Part shown: positions 28,534 to 38,381 of the stretch, piece by piece
Position numbering within the stretch: position 1 is the stretch's first letter
Layout: each line of letters begins with the position of its first letter
From: Chloroflexota bacterium
GTDB taxonomy: Bacteria > Chloroflexota > Anaerolineae > J036 > Brachytrichaceae
Length of the DNA stretch: 63,185 nt
Direction: 5' to 3'
Assembly (NCBI GenBank): GCA_025354985.1
Contig: JANXLU010000056.1
Location: 1-63,185 of the forward strand
The notes under the pieces: model-generated
What the model saw: the letters and a program-made list of their open reading frames with translations, nothing else
The model's database searches: none
Told to the model about the DNA's origin: nothing
Translations under genes and position numbers: made by a program

Positions 28534-29487
28534 CTATATTTTGTCAACCGGCACCGGTGTGCGTTCGATCAGGTCTGCCAGCAGATCTTCGGGCTTGCGA
28601 CCGCGCAGCCGACTCTGCCCGTCGGCGACGATGCGATGACCCAGCACATGGGGCGCAAGTTGTTTGACGTCGTCCGGAAGCACAAACGAGCGACCGTGCA
28701 GGGCGGAACGAGCCTGGGCTGCGCGCACCAACGCCATGCTGCCGCGCGGGCTGACGCCAAGCAACACGCCCGGGAGCGTGCGGGTGCTGCGACACAGCGT
28801 CAATGCATAGTCGATGACGCTGCGCTCAACCCGGATCGCTCGGATCGTGGTTTGCATTGCCACCAAATCGGTTGGTTCGACCACTGATTGCAAATCTGCC
28901 AGTGGATCACTGCGTTCAAATCGGGCCAGAATCGCACGCTCATCGTCTTCGGTTGGATAGCCGAGTTTGAGCCGCAACATAAAGCGATCAATCTGCGCTT
29001 CGGGTAGCGGAAAGGTGCCTTCGAGCTCCACCGGGTTTTGGGTGGCCAATACCAGGAACGGGCGCGGAAGCACCATCGTCTGGCCATCCACTGTGGTGGT
29101 TCGTTCCTGCATCGCCTCCAGCAAGGCGCTTTGTGTGCGCGGGGTGGCCCGATTTATTTCATCAGCCAGCACCACCTGGGCAAATATGGGGCCCGGACGA
29201 AACTCAAACTCCTGCGCCTTTTGATTGTAGAAACTGATGCCGCTGACGTCACTTGGGAGCAGATCGGGTGTGAACTGTATGCGCTTAAAACTGCAATTCA
29301 GACTCCGTGCAATCGCTTTGGCGAGTGTCGTCTTTCCAATGCCGGGAACATCCTCCAACAGGATGTGCCCTTCACATAACAACGCAATCAGCGCGAGGTC
29401 GATCACATCGGCCTTGCCCACGACTACTTTTTGGATGTTGGCGCGCATCCGTTCAGCCAGCACTTCGAGCGATGATTGTTCAGCCAT
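28534..29487 (-). CDS. MoxR-family AAA+ ATPase
   Basis: AAA+ chaperone-like ATPase of 317 residues. Walker A is EDVPGIGKTTLAKA, Walker B VVLADEINRA with the following TPRTQSALLEAMQE, sensor 1 LATQNPVELEGTFPLPEAQ, and the family C-terminal lid is present (SPRGSMALVRAAQARS, LAPHVLGHRI). The start at 29487 (MAEQSSLEVLAERM) gives the normal MoxR N-terminus and lies 8 nt after a TACAAT box; an in-frame ATG at 29538 is upstream of that box. It heads the minus-strand operon with DUF58 and DUF4129 proteins and is divergent from the XPB helicase gene. Confidence 0.92.
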   Translation of the reverse strand: MAEQSSLEVLAERMRANIQKVVVGKADVIDLALIALLCEGHILLEDVPGIGKTTLAKAIARSLNCSFKRIQFTPDLLPSDVSGISFYNQKAQEFEFRPGPIFAQVVLADEINRATPRTQSALLEAMQERTTTVDGQTMVLPRPFLVLATQNPVELEGTFPLPEAQIDRFMLRLKLGYPTEDDERAILARFERSDPLADLQSVVEPTDLVAMQTTIRAIRVERSVIDYALTLCRSTRTLPGVLLGVSPRGSMALVRAAQARSALHGRSFVLPDDVKQLAPHVLGHRIVADGQSRLRGRKPEDLLADLIERTPVPVDKI

Positions 29488-29495
29488 GTCCGGTG

Positions 29496-29501
29496 ATTGT
29501 A
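29496..29501 (-). promoter_or_regulatory. -10 box TACAAT, 8 nt before the moxR ATG
   Basis: On the minus strand TACAAT (5/6 to consensus) ends 8 nt upstream of the ATG at 29487. Transcription would begin at or within a base or two of the start codon, so the operon mRNA is probably leaderless. No Shine-Dalgarno or clear -35 is seen. Confidence 0.45.
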
Positions 29502-29559
29502 TGTCGCTGTGGGTATACGCCGCGGTTTGAAATGGCAATCATTGATTCAGGTGTCTCGC

Positions 29560-29565
29560 TATAAT
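29560..29565 (+). promoter_or_regulatory. -10 box TATAAT for the XPB operon
   Basis: A perfect TATAAT preceded by CGC. TTGATT occurs upstream with only 12 nt spacing, too short, so the -35 is unclear. Transcription from here gives a leader of about 50 nt before the ATG at 29625. The leader is T-rich and lacks a Shine-Dalgarno site. Confidence 0.5.
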
Positions 29566-29624
29566 TGTCCGCTTGTTCCAACGGGTCATTCACGCCTGTT
29601 GGCTTTTTCGCATTTTTCCAGCGC

Positions 29625-31544
29625 ATGCTGAATTACAATCCGCAAAATCCGGTAATCGTGCAGGGCGACAAAACAGTTCTGCTTGAAGTTGACAGTCCCC
29701 TCTATCCCGAGGCGCGTGACATGCTTGCGCGGTTTGCCGAGCTTGAGAAGAGCCCGGAATATGTGCACACGTATCGAATCACCTCGCTCTCGCTGTGGAA
29801 CGCGGCTGCGGCCGGGCTGACTGCCCGGGTCATCATTGACGGGCTGGCACAATATAGCAAATATCCCCTTCCCGACAACGTTCGCTTTGATATCGCGGAA
29901 CAGATTGGACGCTATGGCCGGATAAAAATTGTGATGCACGAGGGCAGGTTATTGGTCATAAGCGAAGACCGCGTACTGATGGAGGAGGTAAGTCGTCACA
30001 AACTCTTTCAGCCCCTTATTTCCAGCCGGCCAAATGCCACCACGTTTGAGATCGATCCCGGTCAACGCGGTCATGTCAAGCGCATCCTGCTGCAAATTGG
30101 TTACCCTGCGGAGGATTTGGCTGGTTACAACGAGGGCGCGCCACTGCCGCTTGAGCTGCGCGGGTTGGCTGCAAGCACAGGCGCACCGTTTGAGCTGCGC
30201 CACTATCAGTCGGATGCGGCGGATGTGTATTGGGCGGGTGGCGGCGAGTCGGGCGGCAGCGGCGTGATCGTATTGCCGTGCGGCGCAGGCAAAACTATTG
30301 TGGGCATGGCCGCCATGGCCAAAGTGCAAACCGCCACGCTGATTATTTGCCCAAACACGGTGGCCGTCCGCCAATGGATGCGCGAGTTGCTGGATAAGAC
30401 CACGCTCAGAGAGGACCAAATTGGCGAATATACCGGTCTAAAAAAGGAAGTGCGACCGGTCACGGTTTGCACGTATCAGGTGCTCACTCATCGACCTAAA
30501 AAGGGCAAAAAACTGATCACGGAAGCGGCCAGTGCGAATGGCGAAGGAACAGGGTTGGACCAGGATCAGACTGGCGCACAGGCGACCGCCGAAATAGAGG
30601 GCCGCGAGGCCGCCGAATACTTTCGCAATGCCGGGCCGCGTAGTGGCGGGCTGAAGAAGCTGCCCAAGCTGAGTGAGTATCCACACATGCAGATTTTTAC
30701 CTCGCTGGATTGGGGGTTGATCATTTACGACGAGGTGCATTTGCTGCCCGCTCCCGTATTTCGCATGACCGCCGAGATTCAGGCACGCCGACGCCTCGGT
30801 CTTACCGCCACTCTGGTGCGCGAGGATGGCGCCGAGGGTGAAGTATTTTCTCTGGTCGGCCCAAAGAAGTACGATGTGCCCTGGAAAGATTTGGAAAAAC
30901 AGGGCTGGATCGCAACCGCCGAATGCCACGAAATTCGTGTGCAGATGGATGATGAGGATCGCATGGAATATGCGGTCACCCAGCACGACTTGAAGTATCG
31001 GTTTGCCGCGGGCAACCGCAAAAAGCTTGGCGCATTGTCCATGATCGTCAGCAAACATCGTCAGGATCAGGTGCTGGTCATCGGCCAATTTTTGGATCAG
31101 CTCGATGTGATCGCAAAGCGCCTCCAGGCTCCGCTGATTACCGGTGAAACCCCGATTCGCCAGCGCGAGATTTTGTATCAGCAGTTTCGCACGGGTGAAG
31201 TGACCACATTGGTGATGAGCAAGGTTGGTAATTTTTCAATCGACCTTCCGGACGCCAGCGTATTGATACAGGTGAGCGGCATGTTTGGATCGCGTCAGGA
31301 AGAGGCGCAGCGGCTCGGTCGCGTGTTGCGCCCAAAGGCAAACGGGTTGCTGGCTCATTTTTACAGCATCGTCACCCGTGACACACTGGACCAGGACTTT
31401 GCCGCCAAACGACAAATGTTTCTGACCGAACAGGGTTACCACTACGACATTTTGTATGAGAACGAGGTAGAGGCGTTCCAGCCGGCACTGATTGCAACCG
31501 ATGCCGCGCCTGTGCGCCGAACCGTGGCCGGGTTTCTAAATTAG
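29625..31544 (+). CDS. XPB/Ssl2-family DNA helicase (SF2)
   Basis: A 639-residue DNA helicase related to eukaryotic XPB, the repair and transcription translocase. An N-terminal damage-recognition-like region (YVHTYRITSLSLWNAAAAG) leads to RecA lobe 1 with VLPCGAGKT (Lys near 223) and YDEVH (near 369), then RLGLTATLVREDG, and lobe 2 with VLVIGQF and GSRQEEAQRLGRVLRPK (motif VI). The extra segment between motifs Ib and II (about residues 310-350, rich in Gly/Glu) is typical of bacterial XPB. The ATG at 29625 gives the usual N-terminus; the longer open frame starts with a TTG inside the promoter. It heads an operon with two helicase-associated proteins. Confidence 0.92.
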   Translation: MLNYNPQNPVIVQGDKTVLLEVDSPLYPEARDMLARFAELEKSPEYVHTYRITSLSLWNAAAAGLTARVIIDGLAQYSKYPLPDNVRFDIAEQIGRYGRIKIVMHEGRLLVISEDRVLMEEVSRHKLFQPLISSRPNATTFEIDPGQRGHVKRILLQIGYPAEDLAGYNEGAPLPLELRGLAASTGAPFELRHYQSDAADVYWAGGGESGGSGVIVLPCGAGKTIVGMAAMAKVQTATLIICPNTVAVRQWMRELLDKTTLREDQIGEYTGLKKEVRPVTVCTYQVLTHRPKKGKKLITEAASANGEGTGLDQDQTGAQATAEIEGREAAEYFRNAGPRSGGLKKLPKLSEYPHMQIFTSLDWGLIIYDEVHLLPAPVFRMTAEIQARRRLGLTATLVREDGAEGEVFSLVGPKKYDVPWKDLEKQGWIATAECHEIRVQMDDEDRMEYAVTQHDLKYRFAAGNRKKLGALSMIVSKHRQDQVLVIGQFLDQLDVIAKRLQAPLITGETPIRQREILYQQFRTGEVTTLVMSKVGNFSIDLPDASVLIQVSGMFGSRQEEAQRLGRVLRPKANGLLAHFYSIVTRDTLDQDFAAKRQMFLTEQGYHYDILYENEVEAFQPALIATDAAPVRRTVAGFLN

Positions 31545-31551
31545 CTCAGCC

Positions 31552-33801
31552 ATGGCACGCACACGCCCGACCGGACTCGACCCAACTGATTTGGACTTCC
31601 TGCTGGATGACGACGACCTGGAGGACTTGAGCGAAGAAAAGCTGCTTGAAATCTTCGAGGCGGCGGGTCTGCCAGAGGTCATGGGGTTGCCATCCGGGGA
31701 AATGGTTTCGATGCAAGGTATCAAGGATGTCATCCGCAAACATGCGGCGGAAATCCCGAGCATGACACCCGAGAAGTTTTCGGCTCTGATCATGAACGAA
31801 CTGTCGCAAACCACGCCCGGGAGTCAACGGGGAAAACTTGCTGCTGCTGCCACGCTCCCTTGGCCGGTGGCAAGCGGCTTCCGGCCCCAGAACGAGCCAT
31901 TCACAAACATCCTGGACGCGGAATTCAATGCGACTGGTCTGCGCGAGCTCGCCAAATTTTATGATATCAAGCTAAAGGGCAGCCTGAAAAGCGCGCTACT
32001 GGAGCAGGTGGCGACCGGGATAACGGAACGTTTGGCGCAGACGCAAACCGACCCCAAAGCGGTGCTGACCGGGCTTACCGATGCCCAGGCATTGTTGTTG
32101 CGCAAGTTGTTTACGGCTTGGGATCCCGAGCTTCCTTTCCCACGCGGGATGGTCAAGTCCCTGATGCAAACCGCGGATGAGAAGCAGGTTACCGAGCTTC
32201 TGGAGTGGATGCGCAAGCACGCGATTTTGTTTCCCGCCCGGACCTACAGCTATTACATCAGCCTGCGGGATGCCTACTATCAGCTGTTGCCGGTTGGTTC
32301 GCTCGCACCATATCTGCCGGGCATCGTGTGGCCCCCGGATCTTTGGTCTGGATCAACATCCGACATGCGGGTCGAACAGCCGGCTTCTTTACCTCTGCTT
32401 GAAGCAGTTGATCGATGGTTGGACGCCGCCCACACCGGCGCCGTTGTTCTGCGCACACCATCACCCGCCCATGACCGCGCCGCGCAAACAAACTGGTTGC
32501 AACGTTGGGAGCACGACGCCGGTGAGGCGGGTCGCGTGTTCGCCAGCCGGCCGGGGTGGGTGCCCGATTCACGCAGCAGTATTTCTGTGCCGCAGGTGCC
32601 GCCGCTCACTCCGGATAGCGCGCAGGTATTGGAAGGGCAGACTGGCTTGAGCGCAGATCAATGTCACTGGATGCTGCCACTGATCGGAGCGCTCCAGTTG
32701 ATTGAGCCACCTGCCAGGGACCGCGTCAGTCGCACGGTGAACGTGGCAAATATCGGGTTCGAAACCTGGCTTGCCACACCTGCCGAGCATCGGCTTCGGC
32801 GGGTGTGGGTAGCTTGGCTGGAACAGGTCCCCGAAGGAGTCGAAATTGTCTTAGCGGGCAGACGGTCAGTAGGTGGTTCGGCGCAGGCGTTCAAGGTTTT
32901 GCGCGCAATTGGCGCACATGACTTTACGCCCCAGCAGCTCGCCGCGGAATGGTGTGGGCTTAGACGCTACCTGACCCGGGTACTCCGGGGTCTGCCGCCA
33001 CACACATGGATAAGTTGGCCGCTACTGCGGACTCAGCTTTTTGGCTTGCGCCCATTGTGCGCGCACACGCTCAAAACCACCGATGATTGGTGGTTTGGGC
33101 GCGCCGATGGCGCTCGGCTTATGGATGTCAAGCAGGATGACTGGAACCGTTCGACCGGCTTAATCCTGGAAACCATGATTCAGACGTCGTTGGTCTGGTT
33201 TGGTGCGGTGGTGTGTGCTCTGGCAAGCGATGGATCATTGGGCCGGCTGATGATCACGGAAACGGGCCGCTGGTTGCTAACCAACCAGGATTCACCGCTG
33301 CCACCCGGTTCTGTTCCCAGGGCGCGCGCCGATGAACCACCGTCCTGGGTGGGCGACCTGACCTGGCGCGTGCCACCATCACCAAACCGGATAGAGTTTA
33401 TTGCGCTCAGTCGCAAGCTTGGCGAGCCGGCTGATCAGCCGTTCAGCTATCGTTTAACGACGCACTCGATCGAGTTTGCACTGGCGCAGGGACTATCCAT
33501 GGATTTGGTTCAGGCCCAGTTTGACCATGCCGGGATTCCGCTCACTACGGCGGCGCGCGGTTTGATTAATGAGCTGGCCGGTCACTTTGGCCGGCTGCGC
33601 GTGTACGAAGGACTGACGACGCTCGAATTAACGGATGAATTGGCCTTGCGCGAACTGCTGGCCAGCACATCTCTTTCTCAGGCGGTTATAGCCCAGTTGT
33701 CACCCCGCTCCATCGTCATTCGTGATGACGCGGTTGATGCTCTGGTGGCGGAAATGATTGCCCGCGGGCATACCCCCAAGGTGGAGGAACCAACAAGTTG
33801 A
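31552..33801 (+). CDS. Large helicase-associated protein, first XPB partner
   Basis: A 749-residue soluble protein with an acidic N-terminus (LDDDDLEDLSEEKLLEIFEA). The middle resembles SAP-like or winged-helix segments (TGLRELAKFYDIKLKGSLK). The C-terminal third (about 540-740) has the pattern GRLMITETGRWLLT, PSPNRIEFIALSRKLGE, YRLTTHSIEFALAQGLS and INELAGHFGRLRVYEG, which looks like the helicase-associated (Helicase_C_3-type) domain of actinobacterial proteins next to XPB. The same pattern recurs in the next gene, so the two are probably distant paralogs. It begins 7 nt after the XPB stop. No enzymatic motif is recognised; a DNA-loading or scaffold role for XPB is inference. Confidence 0.68.
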   Translation: MARTRPTGLDPTDLDFLLDDDDLEDLSEEKLLEIFEAAGLPEVMGLPSGEMVSMQGIKDVIRKHAAEIPSMTPEKFSALIMNELSQTTPGSQRGKLAAAATLPWPVASGFRPQNEPFTNILDAEFNATGLRELAKFYDIKLKGSLKSALLEQVATGITERLAQTQTDPKAVLTGLTDAQALLLRKLFTAWDPELPFPRGMVKSLMQTADEKQVTELLEWMRKHAILFPARTYSYYISLRDAYYQLLPVGSLAPYLPGIVWPPDLWSGSTSDMRVEQPASLPLLEAVDRWLDAAHTGAVVLRTPSPAHDRAAQTNWLQRWEHDAGEAGRVFASRPGWVPDSRSSISVPQVPPLTPDSAQVLEGQTGLSADQCHWMLPLIGALQLIEPPARDRVSRTVNVANIGFETWLATPAEHRLRRVWVAWLEQVPEGVEIVLAGRRSVGGSAQAFKVLRAIGAHDFTPQQLAAEWCGLRRYLTRVLRGLPPHTWISWPLLRTQLFGLRPLCAHTLKTTDDWWFGRADGARLMDVKQDDWNRSTGLILETMIQTSLVWFGAVVCALASDGSLGRLMITETGRWLLTNQDSPLPPGSVPRARADEPPSWVGDLTWRVPPSPNRIEFIALSRKLGEPADQPFSYRLTTHSIEFALAQGLSMDLVQAQFDHAGIPLTTAARGLINELAGHFGRLRVYEGLTTLELTDELALRELLASTSLSQAVIAQLSPRSIVIRDDAVDALVAEMIARGHTPKVEEPTS

Positions 33802-33816
33802 TGCTAAAACAAGGAC

Positions 33817-35610
33817 GTGTGCGGGTTGGCTGAACCAGTTGTGCTTACGGGCAATGCCTACGAATTTCAACGCGATTTGGGTCGTTATTGGCGTCATGTC
33901 AGACGCAGCGCCGGCATAAATGTGACCGCCCAGGGTTGGATTTACAAGAATGCGTTCAAGGGCCTGCTTGCCGCCTTAAACGTTGCGGGCGAGGCGCCGA
34001 CGGATGAGAATTTGAATGGCCGGTTTTGGTTTATGCGCCGGCTGTTAACCGTCTCGGGTGACCTTGATTCCAAATTTGCCGCCGCGGTTATGACGTCTCC
34101 AACAATGCAGATGTTGGACAAAGCGTTACCCGAACGGATCAGGTATTGTTTTGATGCCTGGCGGGATTTGGCTATTTGGAACGAGGTGTATCGCGTTTCC
34201 GCGGGGATGGAATATGATCCACGCGCGGTGCAGAATCCACCGGAGCTGGCGCGTGCGCGCCAAATATTTTTGCGCACACTTGCAAAACTGCAATCCACGC
34301 GCTTGTCAGACTGGGTGCCTTTTGAACGGCTTGTGGATGATCTAAAGCGCAACAACTATGACTGGTTGTTTCCGCGCAATTTCAAGGGTCGCAAACTCAA
34401 GGGCGGTACCGTTTACTATCAAACGCCCTACTATTACAACAACAATCCATATTCGATCACGTTTACAAACGTCAAGAGTGAAAGCCAGGGCTGGGATGTG
34501 ATCGAGCGCTCGGTCATGGCGTTGATGCTCTCCGGGCCACTTGGCTGGATGGGGATCGTGGACGTCACTTATACCGCGGCACATCCGGATGAGCGCGCAG
34601 CTCCGACCGCAGTAAAGCTTACCCCGGTGGGGTCCTGGCTGTTGGGCTTGACCGCCCAACCGGAATTTCCCGAGACCGGCGGGCGTTTGGTGGTGCAACC
34701 AAACTTTACGGTCATCGCGATTGAACCAATCGCGGACGCCATTTTGGTGCAGTTGGATGGTTTTGCGGATGTGACTGGTGGTGACCGGGCCATCAACTAT
34801 GTGATCACCCGTCAGAGCGTGTATCGTGCCCAACGCGAGGGAAAGTCCATCGCAAGCATTGTGGCGCTGCTTGAAACCCACAGTGGCTTGCCCCTGCCGG
34901 CCAACGTGCGACGGACCTTGGAGGAATGGGATGAGCAGCACGGTCGCATCACATTCCATCGCAAGGCACACCTGGTTCAATTTGCCGATGACGCAGCGTT
35001 GCAGGGCGCGCGTGGTGCGCTCGGTCACGACAACGTCCACGTTATTGCACCTGGCTTTGCCCGCGTATCCCGCGACGTTGCCGATCCCATTGGCGCGCTG
35101 GATGACGCAGGCTGGTCTCCGCTTGTAACGCACGGTCAAAAATCCGATGCAGCGGGGTCGCTGGCCCTTGATGAATCCGGAAGGATCACCTTCTTAAACT
35201 CGGTGCCCAGCATTTATTCAGTGGGCGCGGTGGCGCCCTTTGCCGAGGGTAGTCCGGTGCCAAACCACATCACCGCCAACAGCGTCCGCACGGCTATGAC
35301 GCAGGGCCACAAGCTTGAAAAAATGCTGGATGCGCTCGAGCGTGCCTCGGGTGCCAGCCTGCCAAAAAAACTGGAAACCAATCTGCGCACGTGGGCGGGT
35401 TTTTACGGCCAGGCCACCATGCAGCCGGTTATTCTTCTCGAGCTCAGCAGTGCCGAGGTGCTGGCCAATCTGGTTGAGGCCAGGGAGTTGCGCGGCTACG
35501 TAACGGCCATCCCGGGTAGTGCCACACCGCTGGCCGTGGTGAACGCCGAACACGCCGATGAGGTGCGATCGGCGCTGGCTGAGCGCGGCGTGGTCATTAT
35601 TGACAAATGA
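33817..35610 (+). CDS. Helicase-associated domain protein, second XPB partner
   Basis: About 597 residues. The C-terminal half has the helicase-associated signature GGRLVVQPNFTVIAIEPI, YVITRQSVYRAQREGKS and TLEEWDEQHGRITF, close to the domain found beside XPB helicases in Actinobacteria. The N-terminal half is hydrophilic with Trp/Arg-rich segments (RDLGRYWRHVRR). The GTG at 33817 is the longest start; a TTG at 33826 has better spacing to AAGGA (33811-33815) and may be the true one. The gene follows the 749-residue protein by 15 nt and completes the three-gene XPB operon. No catalytic residues recognised. Confidence 0.68.
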   Translation: MCGLAEPVVLTGNAYEFQRDLGRYWRHVRRSAGINVTAQGWIYKNAFKGLLAALNVAGEAPTDENLNGRFWFMRRLLTVSGDLDSKFAAAVMTSPTMQMLDKALPERIRYCFDAWRDLAIWNEVYRVSAGMEYDPRAVQNPPELARARQIFLRTLAKLQSTRLSDWVPFERLVDDLKRNNYDWLFPRNFKGRKLKGGTVYYQTPYYYNNNPYSITFTNVKSESQGWDVIERSVMALMLSGPLGWMGIVDVTYTAAHPDERAAPTAVKLTPVGSWLLGLTAQPEFPETGGRLVVQPNFTVIAIEPIADAILVQLDGFADVTGGDRAINYVITRQSVYRAQREGKSIASIVALLETHSGLPLPANVRRTLEEWDEQHGRITFHRKAHLVQFADDAALQGARGALGHDNVHVIAPGFARVSRDVADPIGALDDAGWSPLVTHGQKSDAAGSLALDESGRITFLNSVPSIYSVGAVAPFAEGSPVPNHITANSVRTAMTQGHKLEKMLDALERASGASLPKKLETNLRTWAGFYGQATMQPVILLELSSAEVLANLVEARELRGYVTAIPGSATPLAVVNAEHADEVRSALAERGVVIIDK

Positions 35611-35625
35611 CTGGAAGGCTATAAT
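35600..35625 (+). promoter_or_regulatory. Candidate promoter upstream of sdhCDAB
   Basis: A perfect TTGACA (35600-35605) overlaps the end of the preceding gene, and a perfect TATAAT (35620-35625) follows, but the spacer is only 14 nt. The -10 is convincing; the -35 may be fortuitous. The leader to sdhC would be about 70 nt. Confidence 0.45.
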
Positions 35626-35701
35626 CCCTGCCGCTGCGATGGGGGTTGGCCGTGCGTAAGCGGAGGTGCCGATCATCGCAACAACCTGGAGAATCAATAG
35701 C

Positions 35702-36112
35702 ATGTTAAATGGTCTCGTAACCACCGTGCGCGAAGGCGCGCGATACAAGGGTGAAAGCAATCAGTGGATGTGGATTGCCCATCGCATAAGCGGTCTTGGT
35801 GTATTGCTTTTTCTGGTAACCCATATCAGCGGCATGTCCTTTAGCTATTTCAATCCGAAAGTGCATGAGGCGCTGATTGAAATCTACAAGACCCCGCTGT
35901 TCTCAGTCGGCGAGCTGTTCCTCGCCGCCTGTCTGGTATTTCACGCAATCAACGGCACGCGAATTGCGCTGCTTGAGCTTAAACCTGAATGGTGGAGCGA
36001 GCAGCACAAGGCCACGCGTGCCAGCCTGCTCATCACCTTTGTGCTTGGTGCGCCAACCCTCGTCATCATGGCGTGGAAGTCACTCAGTTTTTATCTGGCG
36101 ACAGGGCGCTAA
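35702..36112 (+). CDS. sdhC: Succinate dehydrogenase cytochrome b subunit SdhC
   Basis: Membrane anchor of complex II, 136 residues with three hydrophobic segments. The SdhC signature WIAHRISGLGVLLFLVTH carries Arg/Ser residues that in homologs line the quinone site, and the later ACLVFHAINGTRIAL supplies a candidate heme-b axial His. GGAG at 35688-35691 is a Shine-Dalgarno 10 nt before the ATG. It starts the sdhCDAB operon, with 6 nt to sdhD. Given menG upstream in the window, the quinone is most likely menaquinone. Confidence 0.88.
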   Translation: MLNGLVTTVREGARYKGESNQWMWIAHRISGLGVLLFLVTHISGMSFSYFNPKVHEALIEIYKTPLFSVGELFLAACLVFHAINGTRIALLELKPEWWSEQHKATRASLLITFVLGAPTLVIMAWKSLSFYLATGR

Positions 36113-36118
36113 ACCTTC

Positions 36119-36562
36119 ATGACCATACAAACCTTGAACCCGGCGCAACGCACGATTCGCACTGTCAAGCCCATGCCGCTTGCCCGCAACCGTTTTGAAC
36201 GGATGGCGTGGATCTTTATGCGCTTTAGCGGGCTGATCCTGGTGTTTCTATCGCTCAGCCACTTTTGGCTGCAACATCTGATCGTGGGCACTCATCAGTT
36301 GCAGTTTGGCCAAACGGTGGCGCGCTGGGGCGCGGCTGGCGCACCGGTCACAATAGAAAACGTGTTCTGGCGGCTCTACTATGTCGCCATTATTGCGTTG
36401 GCCATGCTGCATGGCTTGAACGGCTTCCGCCAGGTGGCCTATGACTATCTGAACAATCGGGGTGTGTATCGCGGTGTCATGATCGCGGCAACCGGCGTCA
36501 TTGCTGTGGTGTCACTAATGGGCCTTGTGGCTTTGTTGGGTGGCGCAACCATCGTTAAATAG
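36119..36562 (+). CDS. sdhD: Succinate dehydrogenase membrane anchor SdhD
   Basis: Second membrane anchor, 147 residues with three hydrophobic helices. Helix 1 includes LSHFWLQHLIVG and helix 2 IIALAMLHGLNGFRQV, where HGLNGFR is the typical anchor motif with the heme-ligand His. It is clearly paired with sdhC (6 nt upstream) and sdhA (16 nt downstream). Sequence alone could not separate SdhD from a fumarate-reductase anchor; operon order and two separate anchors favour succinate dehydrogenase. Confidence 0.82.
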   Translation: MTIQTLNPAQRTIRTVKPMPLARNRFERMAWIFMRFSGLILVFLSLSHFWLQHLIVGTHQLQFGQTVARWGAAGAPVTIENVFWRLYYVAIIALAMLHGLNGFRQVAYDYLNNRGVYRGVMIAATGVIAVVSLMGLVALLGGATIVK

Positions 36563-36578
36563 CTCGAAACCTTAATAT

Positions 36579-38372
36579 ATGGCTCAATATCATCAGTTTG
36601 ATGCGCTCGTCGTGGGTGCCGGCGGCGCGGGTTTGATGGCGGCGTTGTATGCCAGCAAGTCGGTGAATACCGCGGTGATCAGCAAGCTTTACCCAACCCG
36701 GTCGCATACCGGCACGGCTCAGGGTGGTATCTCCGCGGCGCTGGGCAACCTTGAAGAGGACCATTGGGAGTGGCATGCCTATGACACGGTCAAGGGTGGC
36801 GATTTTTTGTGCGATCAGGATGCCGTCGATATTTTGTGCAGCGGGGCCATCGACGCCATTGTCGATCTGGAGCACATCGGTCTGCCGTTTGACCGCACCC
36901 CGGAGGGCAAGATCAGCCAGCGCCGGTTTGGCGGGCACACCAACAATGACACAAAAAAGGCGGTAATGCGCGCCTGTCATGCGGCCGATCGCACGGGTCA
37001 CATGATCCTGCAAACGCTGTATCAGAACTGCATCAAGAACAAGGTCAAGTTCTTTGACGAGTATCAGATGGTCGACATGCTGATCGAGAACGGCGTGTGC
37101 AATGGTGTGGTCGCCATCGAGCTCAAGACCGGCGAGACCCACGTATTTCACAGCAAGGCCACCATGCTTGCCACCGGTGGCTTTGGCAAGATGTGGAAGA
37201 TAACCAGCAATGCCCATTCACTCACGGGTGACGGTCCGGCCACGATCCTGCGCAAAAAACTCCCGCTTGAAGACATGGAGTTTTATCAGTTCCACCCAAC
37301 CGGCGTATATCGCATGGGCATTTTGCTAAGCGAGGCCGCGCGTGGTGAAGGCGCCGTGTTTTTGAACGGTGCGGGTGAGCGCTTTATGGAGCGCTACATG
37401 CCCACTCTGAAGGACCTTGCGCCGCGCGATATCTGCAGCCGCAGCATATTCAAAGAGGTCAAGGAAGGTCGCGGCATCAACGGCAAGGATTACGTATATT
37501 TGGATTTCCGCCCGACCGAAATCAACAAATATTTCGAGGCGGATGGCAACCCAAAGCGCATTGATGCGCACTATTTGGAGACCAAGTTGCCCGATATCAT
37601 CGAGTTCGCGCGCGTGTATTTGGGTGTGGATCCCGTCACGGATCCAGTGCCGATCCAGCCGACCGCCCACTATGCAATGGGTGGCGTGCCAACCAACACC
37701 GATACGCAGGTGTTGTCCGATCACCTGGGCCACACGGTTGAGGGGTTGTATGCGGCTGGTGAGGTCGCATGCGTCAGCGTGCATGGCGCAAATCGCCTGG
37801 GCACAAATTCACTCGTCGATCTGGTGGTGTTTGGCAAACGCGGTGGCATAAAGATGGCCGAGTATGCCAAAACGGCCGCCCTTCGCCCTATCAATCAGGA
37901 TACCAGCCACAAGCCCGGCGAAGCCGAGCTAAACAAGCTCAGACAGAGCAACGGAACCGAGCGCGCAGGCGCCATACGCAAGGCCCTGCAGGTGCTGATG
38001 GATGAGCACGTGGGTGTGGTGCGCACCAGTGCCGGTCTGCAATTCGCCATCGAATCGATCCGCGACCTAAAGACACGCTTCGCCAATATCAAGATCGATG
38101 ACAAGGGCTTCAAGTGGAACACGGACCTGATGGAAGCGTGGGAACTGGGTGCGCTGCTTGACCTGGCGGAAGTGACTGCTGTGAGCGCGCTTGGCCGGGA
38201 AGAGAGCCGCGGCGGGCACTATCGCGAAGACTTTCAAAATCGTGATGATGCGAAATTCCTTCAGCACACGTTTGCCACGATGACCGACAAGACCGACAAG
38301 ATCGACAAGATCGAGTTGAACTACAAGCCGGTCGTGATCACGAAATACAAGCCGGTCGAGCGCAAGTATTAG
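36579..38372 (+). CDS. sdhA: Succinate dehydrogenase flavoprotein subunit SdhA
   Basis: FAD-containing catalytic subunit, 597 residues. The N-terminus has the dinucleotide-binding [19 protein letters not shown], and [16 protein letters not shown] contains the His that carries covalent FAD in homologs. Active-site segments QFHPTGVY and [10 protein letters not shown], with catalytic Arg in the following region, and [10 protein letters not shown] are intact. The C-terminal [13 protein letters not shown] is the canonical ending. It oxidises succinate to fumarate and passes electrons to SdhB. Confidence 0.95.
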   Translation: MAQYHQFDALVVGAGGAGLMAALYASKSVNTAVISKLYPTRSHTGTAQGGISAALGNLEEDHWEWHAYDTVKGGDFLCDQDAVDILCSGAIDAIVDLEHIGLPFDRTPEGKISQRRFGGHTNNDTKKAVMRACHAADRTGHMILQTLYQNCIKNKVKFFDEYQMVDMLIENGVCNGVVAIELKTGETHVFHSKATMLATGGFGKMWKITSNAHSLTGDGPATILRKKLPLEDMEFYQFHPTGVYRMGILLSEAARGEGAVFLNGAGERFMERYMPTLKDLAPRDICSRSIFKEVKEGRGINGKDYVYLDFRPTEINKYFEADGNPKRIDAHYLETKLPDIIEFARVYLGVDPVTDPVPIQPTAHYAMGGVPTNTDTQVLSDHLGHTVEGLYAAGEVACVSVHGANRLGTNSLVDLVVFGKRGGIKMAEYAKTAALRPINQDTSHKPGEAELNKLRQSNGTERAGAIRKALQVLMDEHVGVVRTSAGLQFAIESIRDLKTRFANIKIDDKGFKWNTDLMEAWELGALLDLAEVTAVSALGREESRGGHYREDFQNRDDAKFLQHTFATMTDKTDKIDKIELNYKPVVITKYKPVERKY

Positions 38373-38381
38373 GCACCAATT

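Noticed and set aside
27196-28887. Long plus-strand frames across the MoxR-DUF58-DUF4129 region.
   Set aside because: They are antisense to three well-recognised genes and have basic, unstructured compositions.
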